A stretch of DNA of 64,000 nucleotides from Alteromonas sp. KUL42 (GCF_006538325.1 NZ_BJKK01000018.1:1-64000), one strand, 5' to 3'; counted from the first letter of the stretch, positions 37,657 through 47,313 are shown. Made by a program: numbers and translations. The notes: generated by a model not told the origin, from the sequence alone.

Positions 37657-38952
37657 ATGTTAAGTATGATTGGCTTAGTAGGTGGGCTTGTGCTGCTTAT
37701 TGTTTTAACAATACGCGGTATGAACCTGTTTATTGCAGCGCCTTTATGTGCACTGGTGGTGGCCCTAACCAACAATATCGGGGTTTTCACTGGTGATGTT
37801 AATTTTGTTGAAACCTACATGAGTGGTTTTTCAGGCTTTATTGCATCTTGGTTTTTCATGTTTTTACTTGGCGCTCTATTTGGCAAGTTTATGGAAGATA
37901 CAGGGGCTGCAGATGCGGTATCTCGCTGGATAGTTACAAAAATTGGCTACAAACGCGCTGTTCTTGCGGTAGTTTTGGCATGTGCCATTTTAACTTATGG
38001 CGGTGTAAGTGTGTTCGTGGTTGCCTTTTCGGTTTACCCCATGGCTGTAAGCTTATTTAAAGACGCAAACCTGCCAAGACGCTTTATACCCGCAGCAATG
38101 GCCTTTGGCTCTGTTACGTTTACCATGACATCGGCGGGGTCACCCGAGATTCAAAACTGGATCCCTATTAAATATCTCGGCACTTCACCTTTTGCCGCTT
38201 GGGAAGTAAGCCTAGTAGTGGCTTTTTTCATGGCCACATTTGGTTATTGGTGGTTAGCCAGAATGATACGTAAGGCAGTAAGTAATGGCGAAGTATTCGA
38301 ATCTCGTGAAAGTGATCCTGAAGTGAGAGACCGCGCACTTCCCCACCCACTTACCGGTATTGTTCCACTGGTAGTCGTGCTCATCATTTCTTTTATGTTT
38401 CACGAAGCACTTGCACAACTGGCGCTAATACTGGCACTTGGTGGAGGAGTGTTGTGTTTGTTGGTTATTAACTACAAACATTTCAATAGCCTACCCGTTG
38501 CTATTAACATGGGCACGACTGGTGCACTTATTGCTATTGGGAACACAGCAGCGGTGGTTGGGTTTGGTTCAATTGCAAAAAATACTGATGCATTTCAACA
38601 AACCGTTGCACTCATGACACAAATTCCTGGTAATGAACTTATTGGCGCGGCAATCGCTGTAAGTGTAATAGCAGGTCTCACCGGCAGTGCATCAGGAGGA
38701 CAAGCCATCGCACTTCCTTTAGTTGGGCCGCATTATCTTGATCAAGGTGTAGAGCCTGAGCAATTACACCGTATTGTGTCTATTTCATCAGGCGCGTTAG
38801 ATTCATTACCACATAATGGCTATGTGGTTACCACTATTCGCGCTATTTGCCACGAAACTCATCAAGCCGCGTATTGGTCTGTTGGGGCTCTAACAGTAGT
38901 GGTACCCTTAATTGGTCTAGCCATGGCTATCGGTATCTTCAGCTTTATGTAA
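37657..38952 (+). CDS. GntP-family permease, probable 3-hydroxybutyrate transporter
   Basis: 431-residue inner-membrane permease with about 12 hydrophobic helices, of the GntP (gluconate/hydroxy-acid:H+ symporter) family. Features include LLGALFGKFMEDTGAADAVS, the TYGGVSVFVVAFSVYP segment and SGALDSLPHNGYVV, typical of the GntP branch found with ketone-body genes. It is first in a four-gene operon whose last gene is 3-hydroxybutyrate dehydrogenase. By context it takes up 3-hydroxybutyrate or a short oligomer; family members also move gluconate, so the substrate is inferred. The next gene starts 15 bases downstream. Confidence 0.82.
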   Translation: MLSMIGLVGGLVLLIVLTIRGMNLFIAAPLCALVVALTNNIGVFTGDVNFVETYMSGFSGFIASWFFMFLLGALFGKFMEDTGAADAVSRWIVTKIGYKRAVLAVVLACAILTYGGVSVFVVAFSVYPMAVSLFKDANLPRRFIPAAMAFGSVTFTMTSAGSPEIQNWIPIKYLGTSPFAAWEVSLVVAFFMATFGYWWLARMIRKAVSNGEVFESRESDPEVRDRALPHPLTGIVPLVVVLIISFMFHEALAQLALILALGGGVLCLLVINYKHFNSLPVAINMGTTGALIAIGNTAAVVGFGSIAKNTDAFQQTVALMTQIPGNELIGAAIAVSVIAGLTGSASGGQAIALPLVGPHYLDQGVEPEQLHRIVSISSGALDSLPHNGYVVTTIRAICHETHQAAYWSVGALTVVVPLIGLAMAIGIFSFM

Positions 38953-38967
38953 AAGGAAGTTCAAATT

Positions 38968-40245
38968 ATGAGACTTTTTGGTAATGCAAAGTGCTTCAGC
39001 TGGGTCAAGCAGGCAAGAAATACTGTTAAGCCCTTCGTGTTATTTGCATCTGTGTTGTGTGGTCTAAGTCTTGCGAGTTCTGTTGGTATTGGTGTTGCTA
39101 GTGCCGCAGGCGTCGAGGAATTAAACAATACGCTACTTGTTGAAAAGCAAGTTTTCACTATTGATCACTTTACCACTTTCGGTGGAAAGCACATTGAGAG
39201 TGTGAACGTTGGTTGGGAAGCATACGGTGAGTTATCAGAAAAGAGAGATAACGTAATATTAATTACCCATTACTTTTCTGGCACATCTCACGCTGCGGGA
39301 AAATATAATGAAAAAGATGAGACGCCAGGATATTGGGATAACTTGATCGGGCCAGGTAAAGCTATCGACACCAACAAGTTCTACGTAGTAAGTGTGGATA
39401 CCTTGGTTAACCTTAATGCATATGACGACAATGTGATTACCACAGGCCCTGCGTCAATTAACCCAAAAACAGGAAAACCTTACGGTTTGACTTTTCCCGT
39501 GGTGACCATTCGCGATTTTGTCAATGTCCAAAAAGCCCTACTTGAAAGCTTGGGAGTTAGTAAACTTCATGCGGTCGTTGGGCCCTCTATGGGCTCAATG
39601 CAAGCCATTGACTGGGCGAGCGCCTACCCTAATTGGGTTGATAAAGTAATATCGGTTATCGGCACCGCAGAAAGTGATGCATGGACCACGACAGCGCTTG
39701 AACATTGGGCAACGCCTATAAAATTAGATCCACACTGGAATAATGGCGAATACGAAAAAAACAATGCACCTGTTGACGGTTTAACAGCTGCGTTAATGCT
39801 AGTTACACAAAACGCCTTAACGCCAGATTTTTTCAATAACCAAGGCAATAAATTGGCATTTAAGAATATTGAGCAAGCGCCTTTGCAAGATATTCAACAA
39901 AACCATTCCATAGTAAATTGGCTTAAGGCACGCGCTGAGACAAGAAGTAAAAATATGGATGCCAATCACCTCTTATATCTCGTCCGCGCTTGTCAGCTTT
40001 TTGTTGCGGGACATCAAGAAACATTGCAAGCCGGCCTTGAAAGAATAAACGCAAAAACACTGTTTATTCCCTCTGCATCTGACTTGCTTTTAATGCCATA
40101 CCTTGCAAATGATGCGAACCAAGCATTGAGCAAATTAAATAAAGACAGCGCGTTAATTACACTCGACGGCGAGCTTGGGCATATTGAAGGCGTATCAAAC
40201 GCGGTTAAACAAGCAAAAGCCATACGTGCGTTTCTAGAAGAATAA
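38968..40245 (+). CDS. Secreted MetX-like alpha/beta hydrolase
   Basis: 425-residue protein with an N-terminal signal (KPFVLFASVLCGLSLASS...ASAAG) and an alpha/beta-hydrolase fold most like homoserine O-acetyltransferases. Evidence: WEAYGELSEKRDNVILITHYFSGTSHAAG, GYWDNLIGPGKAIDTNKFYVV, nucleophile elbow GPSMGSMQA, and a late Asp (PSASDLLLMP) and His (GELGHIEG) completing a triad. Export makes methionine synthesis unlikely. Placed between a permease and a PHB depolymerase, it may cleave 3-hydroxybutyrate oligomers or a related ester. AAGGAAG precedes the ATG. The activity is inferred only from fold and context. Confidence 0.75.
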   Translation: MRLFGNAKCFSWVKQARNTVKPFVLFASVLCGLSLASSVGIGVASAAGVEELNNTLLVEKQVFTIDHFTTFGGKHIESVNVGWEAYGELSEKRDNVILITHYFSGTSHAAGKYNEKDETPGYWDNLIGPGKAIDTNKFYVVSVDTLVNLNAYDDNVITTGPASINPKTGKPYGLTFPVVTIRDFVNVQKALLESLGVSKLHAVVGPSMGSMQAIDWASAYPNWVDKVISVIGTAESDAWTTTALEHWATPIKLDPHWNNGEYEKNNAPVDGLTAALMLVTQNALTPDFFNNQGNKLAFKNIEQAPLQDIQQNHSIVNWLKARAETRSKNMDANHLLYLVRACQLFVAGHQETLQAGLERINAKTLFIPSASDLLLMPYLANDANQALSKLNKDSALITLDGELGHIEGVSNAVKQAKAIRAFLEE

Positions 40246-40255
40246 AGGAATAACC

Positions 40256-41458
40256 ATGCAATTGTTAAAGCAAGACGAATCGGTGCGTTTTTTAGGCCCT
40301 CAACGCACGAAAGACTTTAGTGCATCCATGTTTAAGACGGCAATTAAAGCTACCGCATTAAGCATGAGCCTACTAAATATTAGCGTATTAAGCATTTTCA
40401 GTACAGCACATGCGCAAACCAACACCAGTGCCAATAATGAAAATGCACGGCAACTGCCTTCACTATTACTGGATTTAAGCAATGTAACCGTATCAGGACT
40501 CTCGTCTGGCGGTTATATGGCAACGCAATTTCAACTTGCTCACAGCGATTGGGTAAAAGGCGTAGGTGTAATTGCTGGCGGCCCTTATTACTGTGCAAAA
40601 GGTGACATCACCACTGCTCTGGCACAATGCGTAAATAAAATAGAAGGTTCAGTAGATCTTGAAGCCATTAACGCGCAAATAGCGCGTTATGAGTCTGAAG
40701 GTAAAATTGCACCTATCAGCAATATGAAAGATGCCAAGGTATGGCTCTTTCACGGCACCCAAGATACTCGTGTCGTTACCCAAGTGAGTGATTTACTGCA
40801 TAAACAGTATCAGTCGTGGACAGACACAAACAATATTGCGTATATCAACGACAAACCGATGGCTCATGTATTTCCAACACTATCAAACGGTATTAACTGC
40901 ATGGAATCAGAAAGCCCGTTTATCGGTAATTGTGACTACGATGCCGCCGGCGCCATGCTCAATCACCTTATAGATGGCTTATCTACACCAGATGACGCCA
41001 TAAGCGGACAAATTTATTCGTTAGATCAACACGCCATTGCCGGTGATAACGCTAAAACGCTTGCTAGCGAAGGCTTTGTCTATGTGCCTGAGTCTTGTGA
41101 GCAAGGTACAGAATGTCGAGCGCACATTAGCTTCCATGGATGTAATCAGTATGCAGATGCCGTTGGTGATGCCTACACCACGCAAACGGGTATTAATGAA
41201 TGGGCAGATGACAACAACATTGTGGTGCTTTACCCACAAACTAAAAAGTCGCTATTTATGCCCTTGAATCCACAAGGCTGCTGGGATTGGTGGGGATACG
41301 CTTCAAGTGACTACGCCAACAGAGACGGTGACCAAATTAAGGCAGTGAAGCAATTACTTACTTCACTGAACAACCGACAATCAGCAACAACATCAGATGC
41401 AGCTTTAGGTAAAAATACTGAGATGAACCATTCCATCGAGGCAAAGAATAATGACTAA
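40256..41458 (+). CDS. Secreted poly(3-hydroxybutyrate) depolymerase
   Basis: 400-residue esterase of the PHB depolymerase family (Esterase_phd/COG3509-like) that hydrolyses poly- or oligo-3-hydroxybutyrate. A signal segment lies at about residues 25-54 (ending STAHAQ). The lipase box VSGLSSGGYMA carries the nucleophile Ser. GTQDTRV holds the probable Asp and KPMAHVF the His. GCWDWWGY near the C-terminus resembles the Trp-rich substrate site of single-domain fungal-type depolymerases. No separate substrate-binding domain is present. The first ATG has AAGGA and is chosen despite a long n-region; an internal Met at 40328 lacks a ribosome site. The end overlaps the next gene by 8 bases. Confidence 0.85.
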   Translation: MQLLKQDESVRFLGPQRTKDFSASMFKTAIKATALSMSLLNISVLSIFSTAHAQTNTSANNENARQLPSLLLDLSNVTVSGLSSGGYMATQFQLAHSDWVKGVGVIAGGPYYCAKGDITTALAQCVNKIEGSVDLEAINAQIARYESEGKIAPISNMKDAKVWLFHGTQDTRVVTQVSDLLHKQYQSWTDTNNIAYINDKPMAHVFPTLSNGINCMESESPFIGNCDYDAAGAMLNHLIDGLSTPDDAISGQIYSLDQHAIAGDNAKTLASEGFVYVPESCEQGTECRAHISFHGCNQYADAVGDAYTTQTGINEWADDNNIVVLYPQTKKSLFMPLNPQGCWDWWGYASSDYANRDGDQIKAVKQLLTSLNNRQSATTSDAALGKNTEMNHSIEAKNND

Positions 41459-42230
41459 ACGAACTGTATTTATTACTGGTGGGGCTAGCGGTATTGGCTA
41501 TGGCATCGCCGAGTTAATGGTCAAGCAAGGCCATCACGTTATCGTGGCTGACATTAATGAAAAAGCGGCGCAAAATGCAGCTGAAAAACTGTCTCAGCTT
41601 GAAGGAACGGCAAGCGCTATAGCTGTGGACGTATGTAACGCTGAGCAAGTTGCTGCACTGCCTCAAACGCTAGCGCAATCACTCGGAGCGCATACGGTCG
41701 ATGTATTGATCAACAACGCAGGTATTCAACATGTTTCTCGTATCGAGGACTTCCCTGCTGAAAAGTGGCAGCAGCTAATTAATATTATGTTGGTTGGACC
41801 TGCGCTACTTACACAAACGTTTTTGCCCGCAATGCGTGAGCAGAACTTTGGCCGTATTATTAATGTAGGTTCAATTCATTCCGTTGTCGCATCGCCGTTT
41901 AAGTCTGCTTATGTTGCAGCCAAACACGGGCTTTTAGGCTTTGCTAAAACCATTGCTCTTGAAACAGGTGATTGTGACGTTACCATTAATACGCTTTGCC
42001 CCGCTTACGTCAAAACCCCACTTGTTGAACAACAAATTGCTGCCCAAGCCAAAGAGAATAACCTTACCGAGGAGGACGTGATCACGAAAATCATGCTTGA
42101 GCCAATGCCTAAGAAGCAGTTTATTAGTGTAGAAGAGCTTGCCGAAACCGCTGCGTTTTTGATGTCACCCAGTGCAAGAAATATCACTGGGCAAACCTTG
42201 ATATTAGATGGTGGGTGGACCGCACGCTAG
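41451..42230 (+). CDS. 3-Hydroxybutyrate dehydrogenase (SDR family)
   Basis: NAD-dependent oxidation of D-3-hydroxybutyrate to acetoacetate in the cytoplasm. 259-residue short-chain dehydrogenase: TGGASGIGYGIA cofactor loop, NNAGIQHV, catalytic Ser in GSIHSVVAS, YVAAK catalytic Tyr-Lys, and the C-terminal TLILDGGWTAR typical of BdhA. It is the last gene of the operon and overlaps the depolymerase by 8 bases, implying translational coupling. It links depolymerase products to central metabolism. Confidence 0.9.
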   Translation: MTKRTVFITGGASGIGYGIAELMVKQGHHVIVADINEKAAQNAAEKLSQLEGTASAIAVDVCNAEQVAALPQTLAQSLGAHTVDVLINNAGIQHVSRIEDFPAEKWQQLINIMLVGPALLTQTFLPAMREQNFGRIINVGSIHSVVASPFKSAYVAAKHGLLGFAKTIALETGDCDVTINTLCPAYVKTPLVEQQIAAQAKENNLTEEDVITKIMLEPMPKKQFISVEELAETAAFLMSPSARNITGQTLILDGGWTAR

Positions 42231-42248
42231 TGCATTAGACTAAAGGTT

Positions 42249-42271
42249 AAAAGGCCCAAGTGGGGCTTTTT
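42249..42271 (+). terminator. Terminator of the PHB operon
   Basis: AAAAGGCCC (42249-42257), loop, GGGGC (42262-42266) and TTTTT. The stem is GCCC/GGGC extended by a G-U pair and A-U pairs, 18 bases after the dehydrogenase stop. Confidence 0.8.
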
Positions 42272-42304
42272 GCCTTTATTTGATCTGAGTCTAACTTCTC
42301 AATT

Positions 42305-42331
42305 TAAATCCCCTTTAAAGTACGCCCATCT
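42305..42331 (+). promoter_or_regulatory. Possible sigma-28 promoter of the PAS/chemoreceptor pair
   Basis: TAAA (42305-42308), 15 bases, then GCCCATCT (42324-42331), compared with TAAA-N15-GCCGATAA for flagellar sigma-28. The -10 matches at 5 of 8 positions. It sits 30 bases upstream of the PAS gene, the right place for a chemotaxis gene. Confidence 0.35.
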
Positions 42332-42360
42332 CGAAGTCCTCAACTTAGTTGGTAGTACTC

Positions 42361-42873
42361 ATGACTAAAGAAATCACGTTTTCCCCTCGTGAAATTATCG
42401 TCAGTAAAACAGATCTAAGCGGCAAAATTACTTATGCAAACCGTGTTTTTATGCGCGTTTGTAATTACCCCGAATCTGCATTGCTTGGTGAGCCTCACCG
42501 CGTTATTCGCCACCCAGATATGCCTAGAGGTGTTTTCTACGGCATGTGGAAAACCTTAAAAGCACAAGAAGAGTTTTTTGGCTTTGTTAAAAACAGTACC
42601 TATGACGGTAACTACTATTGGGTCTTTGCCAACGTTACGCCCGATTACGAAGGCCAAAAGCCAGTAGGTTATTACTCAGTGCGACGCGTAGCTCCCAAAG
42701 AAGCCCTATCTGATGTCAACGCCCTCTATCAAAAGATGAGAGATATCGAAAAAAAATGTGACAAGGCATCTGCACCAAAAACAAGCTGGGCGTGGCTACT
42801 TGACTATTGTGAGCAAAACAAACATGTAAGCTACGACGCCTTTGTCCTCAACCACTATCAGCAGTATCGGTAG
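42361..42873 (+). CDS. Aer-like PAS domain protein
   Basis: 170-residue soluble protein made of one PAS domain plus a short helical tail. The PAS core ([65 protein letters not shown]) is strikingly like the FAD-binding PAS of the aerotaxis receptor Aer, including HPDMP and MW.TLK. Unlike Aer it has no membrane or signalling domain. The next gene, 7 bases downstream, encodes a chemoreceptor lacking a sensor domain, so the two probably form a split Aer system for redox or oxygen taxis. The ATG at 42361 is taken as start rather than the TTG at 42349. Confidence 0.82.
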   Translation: MTKEITFSPREIIVSKTDLSGKITYANRVFMRVCNYPESALLGEPHRVIRHPDMPRGVFYGMWKTLKAQEEFFGFVKNSTYDGNYYWVFANVTPDYEGQKPVGYYSVRRVAPKEALSDVNALYQKMRDIEKKCDKASAPKTSWAWLLDYCEQNKHVSYDAFVLNHYQQYR

Positions 42874-42880
42874 GCCGCTT

Positions 42881-44365
42881 GTGATCATTCAAAAACACGT
42901 CAGTAAAAACCACCCTTTTATTCAGCAAAAATATGCACTTACGTGTTTAGTTTTTGCTTTGCTCTCGCTTTCAATTAGTGCAATTAACTTTTGGCAATAC
43001 GGATTTAGTATCACAAACCTATTGTGTCCCATTCTCACTTCTGGGTTCGCATTTATTGCGTGGCTAGACCATACCAAACCACTTAAAGCCTTAAGAACCA
43101 TTGAGCACACGTTAGAAGAAGCACGGGAAGGCAACACACATATACGAATAACCAATACCAAAGGCCTTGGCGAAGTAGGTAAAGTTGCTTGGGCATTAAA
43201 TGACTTTCTCGATATCATCGAATCCAACTTCAAGGAATTGTCGAATAGTTTTCATGCCACAAGTCAGCGAAAGTTCTATCGTAAAGGACTTACTGACGGC
43301 ATGCCCGGTGAGTTTGGTAAAATGATGACAAACGTCAACATAGCCATTAAAGGCATGGAAGATGCTGATAACTTTGCTCGTCAAAATAAGCTGATGAGTG
43401 AACTTCATCACCTCAATACATCTAACTTGCTAGTGAACTTAAAGAACAGCCAGTCCGACTTAAGCTTACTGTCTTCAAAAATGGACGATGTGCTAAATAT
43501 TGCTACGGAAAGTAGAGATGGCGCTCAAAAAAGTCGTGAAACGGTATCGGATATTAATGATGCTATTAGCGATGTGAATGAACGAATGGATACTGTTGAG
43601 ATAACGGCCAAAGAACTAGAAAGGCAAAGCCATAGAATATCAGAGACTATTAAACTCATCAGCGATATAGCAGAGCAAACCAATCTGCTGGCACTTAATG
43701 CCGCCATCGAAGCGGCCAGAGCGGGTGAAGTTGGAAGAGGTTTTGCCGTTGTCGCCGACGAAGTAAGAAACCTTGCAACCCGAACCCGTTCTTCAACAGA
43801 AGAAATAACAGGCATCATTGCTGATTTAAGAGCGCAAATAGATTCCATGGTGCACCACACCCTAAACGTGAGTCAGCAAACCAAGCAAATTGGTGACGAA
43901 GTTAAAACGTTCCATAACAATTTTGACAATGTTGCCACCGCTGCCCAGTCGACAATAACCTTAATGTCACAAACCAAAGACAGAGCATTTGCGTCATTGG
44001 TACAACTGGACCATGTGATCTATATGCAAAATGGCTACATTGCACTGGAGAAGCGCGGTGAAGGAGAAGAAGCAAATGCTGTGAACGTAGACCATTTTAA
44101 TTGCCGCTTAGGAAAATGGTACTACGAGGGAGCCGGCAAAGCAGCCTTTAGCCGTACACAAGGTTACCGCAACCTAGAAGCACATCATGCTGAGGTACAT
44201 AGGCAGGTGAACGAAGCAGTTCAGTTGGTTAAACTAGATTGGATGCGCGACGACGCTATTTTGGATGAACTTATCGAGCGTATTGGCATTGCAGAAAATG
44301 CCAGCAAAGGCGTTATACAATGTATTGGTGAAATGGTCTTAGATAAACATACAAACAATTGTTAA
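42881..44365 (+). CDS. Chemoreceptor with C-terminal CZB zinc domain
   Basis: Methyl-accepting-type signalling protein, 494 residues from GTG 42881. Two closely spaced hydrophobic helices near the N-terminus leave essentially no periplasmic domain. A HAMP-like linker follows, then the signalling hairpin ([38 protein letters not shown]). The C-terminus is a CZB (chemoreceptor zinc-binding) domain with [24 protein letters not shown] and LEAHHAEVH, whose His/Cys residues bind zinc. The frame opens at 42842, overlapping the PAS gene, but the GTG 7 bases after the PAS stop fits better. It probably receives its signal from the PAS protein in trans. Confidence 0.82.
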   Translation: MIIQKHVSKNHPFIQQKYALTCLVFALLSLSISAINFWQYGFSITNLLCPILTSGFAFIAWLDHTKPLKALRTIEHTLEEAREGNTHIRITNTKGLGEVGKVAWALNDFLDIIESNFKELSNSFHATSQRKFYRKGLTDGMPGEFGKMMTNVNIAIKGMEDADNFARQNKLMSELHHLNTSNLLVNLKNSQSDLSLLSSKMDDVLNIATESRDGAQKSRETVSDINDAISDVNERMDTVEITAKELERQSHRISETIKLISDIAEQTNLLALNAAIEAARAGEVGRGFAVVADEVRNLATRTRSSTEEITGIIADLRAQIDSMVHHTLNVSQQTKQIGDEVKTFHNNFDNVATAAQSTITLMSQTKDRAFASLVQLDHVIYMQNGYIALEKRGEGEEANAVNVDHFNCRLGKWYYEGAGKAAFSRTQGYRNLEAHHAEVHRQVNEAVQLVKLDWMRDDAILDELIERIGIAENASKGVIQCIGEMVLDKHTNNC

Positions 44366-44433
44366 CACTTTTCTTTTATTGAACACCTGTGCTAATGTCC
44401 AAAGCATTGGAAATGAATGGACATTAGCACTCC

Positions 44434-45309
44434 ATGCCCTATCAAACCATTGCTTTAATTGGAAAACCTCAACACGCTGCAACTCATGACAGTTTAAATA
44501 TCTTGGCGGAATATTTGCTGGCAAGAGGCTGTAACCTATTGGTTGAAGAAAATATTGCCGAAGAATTAGAAACCGATAATTTTCGCAGTTGCAACCTTGT
44601 CACCATAGGGAAAGAGGCCGACTTAGCGGTGGTCGTAGGTGGCGATGGCAGTATGCTAGGCGCAGCACGTGTTCTCGCGCGTTTTGACATACATGTAGTT
44701 GGCGTCAACCGCGGAAATTTGGGGTTTCTTACTGATATTCATCCCGATGAAATTACCCAGCAGCTCGATCTGATTTTCAATGGCGACTGTGTTGTTGAAA
44801 AGCGCTTCTTATTAGAAGTATCTGTATATCGTCACGAGAAGTTGAAAAGCAGCAATTCAGCGGTAAATGAAGTCGTACTGCACCACGGCAAAGTCGCTCA
44901 CATGATGGAATTTGAGATATATATCGACGAACAATTCGTGTTTAGCCAGCGAAGCGATGGACTTATTGTAGCCACACCAACAGGCTCTACGGCTTACTCC
45001 CTTTCCGCTGGCGGGCCAATAATTATGCCCAAACTAGATGCGTTAACTTTAGTCCCCATGTTTCCGCATACGTTGAGTAGCCGCCCTATTGTGGTTGATG
45101 CCGACAGCCAAGTTTCAATGAAAGTATCAAAGGTAAACAGCGATTCATTGCAAGTCAGTTGTGATAGCCATATCGTTTTACCAGTGCTGCCAGGGGATGA
45201 AATTCGCATTAACAAAAGCACAGACAAACTTCATTTGGTCCACCCTAAAGGCTACAGCTATTTTAATGTGCTGCGTAAAAAGCTTGGTTGGGGAAGTAAA
45301 CTTTATTGA
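44434..45309 (+). CDS. nadK: NAD kinase
   Basis: Phosphorylates NAD to NADP using ATP. The protein has 291 residues (E. coli 292). Family motifs: [22 protein letters not shown], and [16 protein letters not shown]. The start [18 protein letters not shown] aligns with the family. The following recN and bamE reproduce the conserved enterobacterial order nadK-recN-bamE, while grpE, its usual neighbour, is 19 kb away here. Confidence 0.97.
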   Translation: MPYQTIALIGKPQHAATHDSLNILAEYLLARGCNLLVEENIAEELETDNFRSCNLVTIGKEADLAVVVGGDGSMLGAARVLARFDIHVVGVNRGNLGFLTDIHPDEITQQLDLIFNGDCVVEKRFLLEVSVYRHEKLKSSNSAVNEVVLHHGKVAHMMEFEIYIDEQFVFSQRSDGLIVATPTGSTAYSLSAGGPIIMPKLDALTLVPMFPHTLSSRPIVVDADSQVSMKVSKVNSDSLQVSCDSHIVLPVLPGDEIRINKSTDKLHLVHPKGYSYFNVLRKKLGWGSKLY

Positions 45310-45444
45310 TGCTGTCCAACATGGGCTACCAAGTTTGTGACGCGCGCTTCCCTCTCGCAAGCTACAGAATTTAATTACATAAAAATCATACAGATAACAA
45401 TCTAAAGCATTAAAATATAATCACTTCTCTTTACACACTAAAAA

Positions 45445-45483
45445 TACTGTATATATTTACACATACTGTATATATCATCATGT
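45445..45483 (+). promoter_or_regulatory. Tandem LexA (SOS) boxes of recN
   Basis: Two sites in a row: TACTGTATATATTTACACAT (45445-45464, CTG-N10-CAC) and TACTGTATATATCATCATGT (45464-45483, CTG-N10-CAT). Each has a perfect left half and one mismatch in the right half of CTG-N10-CAG. They share one base and repeat at 19 bp. recN is classically LexA-controlled with multiple boxes. Confidence 0.85.
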
Positions 45484-45504
45484 TCAATTTGGTCGAGTGT
45501 GGTT

Positions 45505-47190
45505 ATGTTAGCGCATCTTTCAATTTCTAATTTTGCCGTTGTTAAACAATTATCGGTTCATCTTGAGAAAGGTCTTACTGCGATCACCGGTGAAACCGGT
45601 GCCGGTAAGTCCATTGCCATCGATGCACTTAGCTTGTGTTTGGGTGAGCGAGCCGATGCCAATGCAGTGCGAAAAGGTGCCGCGAAGGCAGAGATTATCG
45701 CGCACTTTTCTCTTTCAAATAACCTATTAGCTAAAGCTTTCTTAAACGAGCACGAGCTCACCTCAGACGAAGATGAAAACAGTTGCTTTATTCGACGGAT
45801 AATATCAAAAGAAGGTCGTTCAAAAGCCTTCATTAATGGAATACCTGCGTCGTTACAACAACTAAAAGGGCTTGGGCAATATTTGCTTGCTATTCACGGG
45901 CAAAACACGCATTTGCAATTATTGAAAGAGGAGTATCAACGTGACCTCATTGATGCCTATGCCAATCATAATGAGCTAATTGAAGCAGTAAAGATCACCT
46001 ATGATGCGTGGAGAGAAAAACAAAAAACGTTGCAAAATTTGCAGGCACAGGCACAACAACGAGAAGATCGCCTTCAATTATTGACGTATCAAGTTCATGA
46101 GCTTGATGATTTTGCAATTGAAGAAGGTGAATTCGAAGAAATAGAAACCGAACATAAGCGTTTAAGCAATGGACAAAGTCTGTTAGAGCAAGCGCAAACC
46201 AGTGTATATAACTTGTACGAAAGCGACGAAGGTAACGCACTTTCCGTTATTCAGAACAGTGTTGAACGCTTAGGAGAACTTGAGACGCACGACGCCAGTT
46301 TAACGCCCATCATTGCAATGTTAAATGATGCTGCAATTCAAGTGGAAGAGGCCTCTAGAGAACTACGTAGCTACTGTGACCATTTAGAAATTGACCCACT
46401 GCGCTTGCAACAAGTGGAAGCGCGCTATGCTAAAGCGATGGAACTTGCCAAAAAGCACATGGTTATGCCTGAGTCACTGTATGAACATCACCAAGCTTTA
46501 ACTGCAGAGTTTAATGCTCTTGGCGAACAAGAAACCTTATTGGGCACTTTAGAAGGCGATGTGGCGAAATCCCGAGATGAATATCTTGTCGCAACCGGAA
46601 AATTATCTGCGAGTCGAGCACAAGCAGCCGTTTCGTTGGCCAACGACATCGAATTGCAGATCCGTCAAATGAACATGCCTCATGCTAAAGTCATGATTGA
46701 TGTAAATTATGACGAATTAAAGAAGCCAGTAAGCACGGGATTAGATTCGGTTGAATTTAAAGTATCCACAAACCCAGGCCAAGATGCTGACAAACTTGAA
46801 AAGGTCGTTTCAGGTGGTGAACTATCACGCATTGGACTCGCTATTCAGGTTATTGCAAGTGACAATCATGCCACACCTACTATGATTTTTGATGAAGTTG
46901 ACACTGGCATAAGCGGCCCTACAGCTTCAATTGTTGGAGGGCTGCTACGCCGTCTTGGTAAACGGTCTCAAGTAATGTGCGTAACGCACCTTCCTCAAGT
47001 TGCTGCGCAAGCACATAATCAATTGTTTGTAACCAAGCTGACTGACGGCGAAAGCACCGAAACACAGATGCTTCCATTGACGAAGCAAGATAGGGTTGAT
47101 GAACTCGCGCGCTTACTAGCGGGAGATAAAATCACTAAGTCTGCGCTCGCAAATGCAAAAGAACTGCTTAAAAGCGCAGCATCGAACTAA
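45505..47190 (+). CDS. recN: DNA repair protein RecN
   Basis: SMC-like ATPase for repair of double-strand breaks, induced by the SOS response. The protein has 561 residues. Walker A is near the N-terminus (ITGETGAGKSIAIDAL), a long coiled coil lies in the middle, and the C-terminal ATPase half has the signature VSGGELSRIGLAIQVI and Walker B (TMIFDEVDTGISG). The start MLAHLSISNFAVV aligns with E. coli MLAQLTISNFAIV; the GTG two codons upstream is rejected. Tandem LexA boxes lie immediately upstream. Confidence 0.97.
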   Translation: MLAHLSISNFAVVKQLSVHLEKGLTAITGETGAGKSIAIDALSLCLGERADANAVRKGAAKAEIIAHFSLSNNLLAKAFLNEHELTSDEDENSCFIRRIISKEGRSKAFINGIPASLQQLKGLGQYLLAIHGQNTHLQLLKEEYQRDLIDAYANHNELIEAVKITYDAWREKQKTLQNLQAQAQQREDRLQLLTYQVHELDDFAIEEGEFEEIETEHKRLSNGQSLLEQAQTSVYNLYESDEGNALSVIQNSVERLGELETHDASLTPIIAMLNDAAIQVEEASRELRSYCDHLEIDPLRLQQVEARYAKAMELAKKHMVMPESLYEHHQALTAEFNALGEQETLLGTLEGDVAKSRDEYLVATGKLSASRAQAAVSLANDIELQIRQMNMPHAKVMIDVNYDELKKPVSTGLDSVEFKVSTNPGQDADKLEKVVSGGELSRIGLAIQVIASDNHATPTMIFDEVDTGISGPTASIVGGLLRRLGKRSQVMCVTHLPQVAAQAHNQLFVTKLTDGESTETQMLPLTKQDRVDELARLLAGDKITKSALANAKELLKSAASN

Positions 47191-47313
47191 AATGCAGTTG
47201 ATTGGTCATAGTTGTCAATGTAGCATGCCTTCGCGCTTGCAATAAAACAGCCTCACGTTCTATAAATTAAAACGAAAAGGCACCAACAAAGGCAATACTG
47301 GACAAATTTACGC

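Noticed and set aside
42842-42880. Earlier start of the CZB chemoreceptor overlapping the PAS gene
   Set aside because: TTG start without Shine-Dalgarno, and the extra residues are the out-of-frame PAS tail. The GTG at 42881 fits the gene junction.
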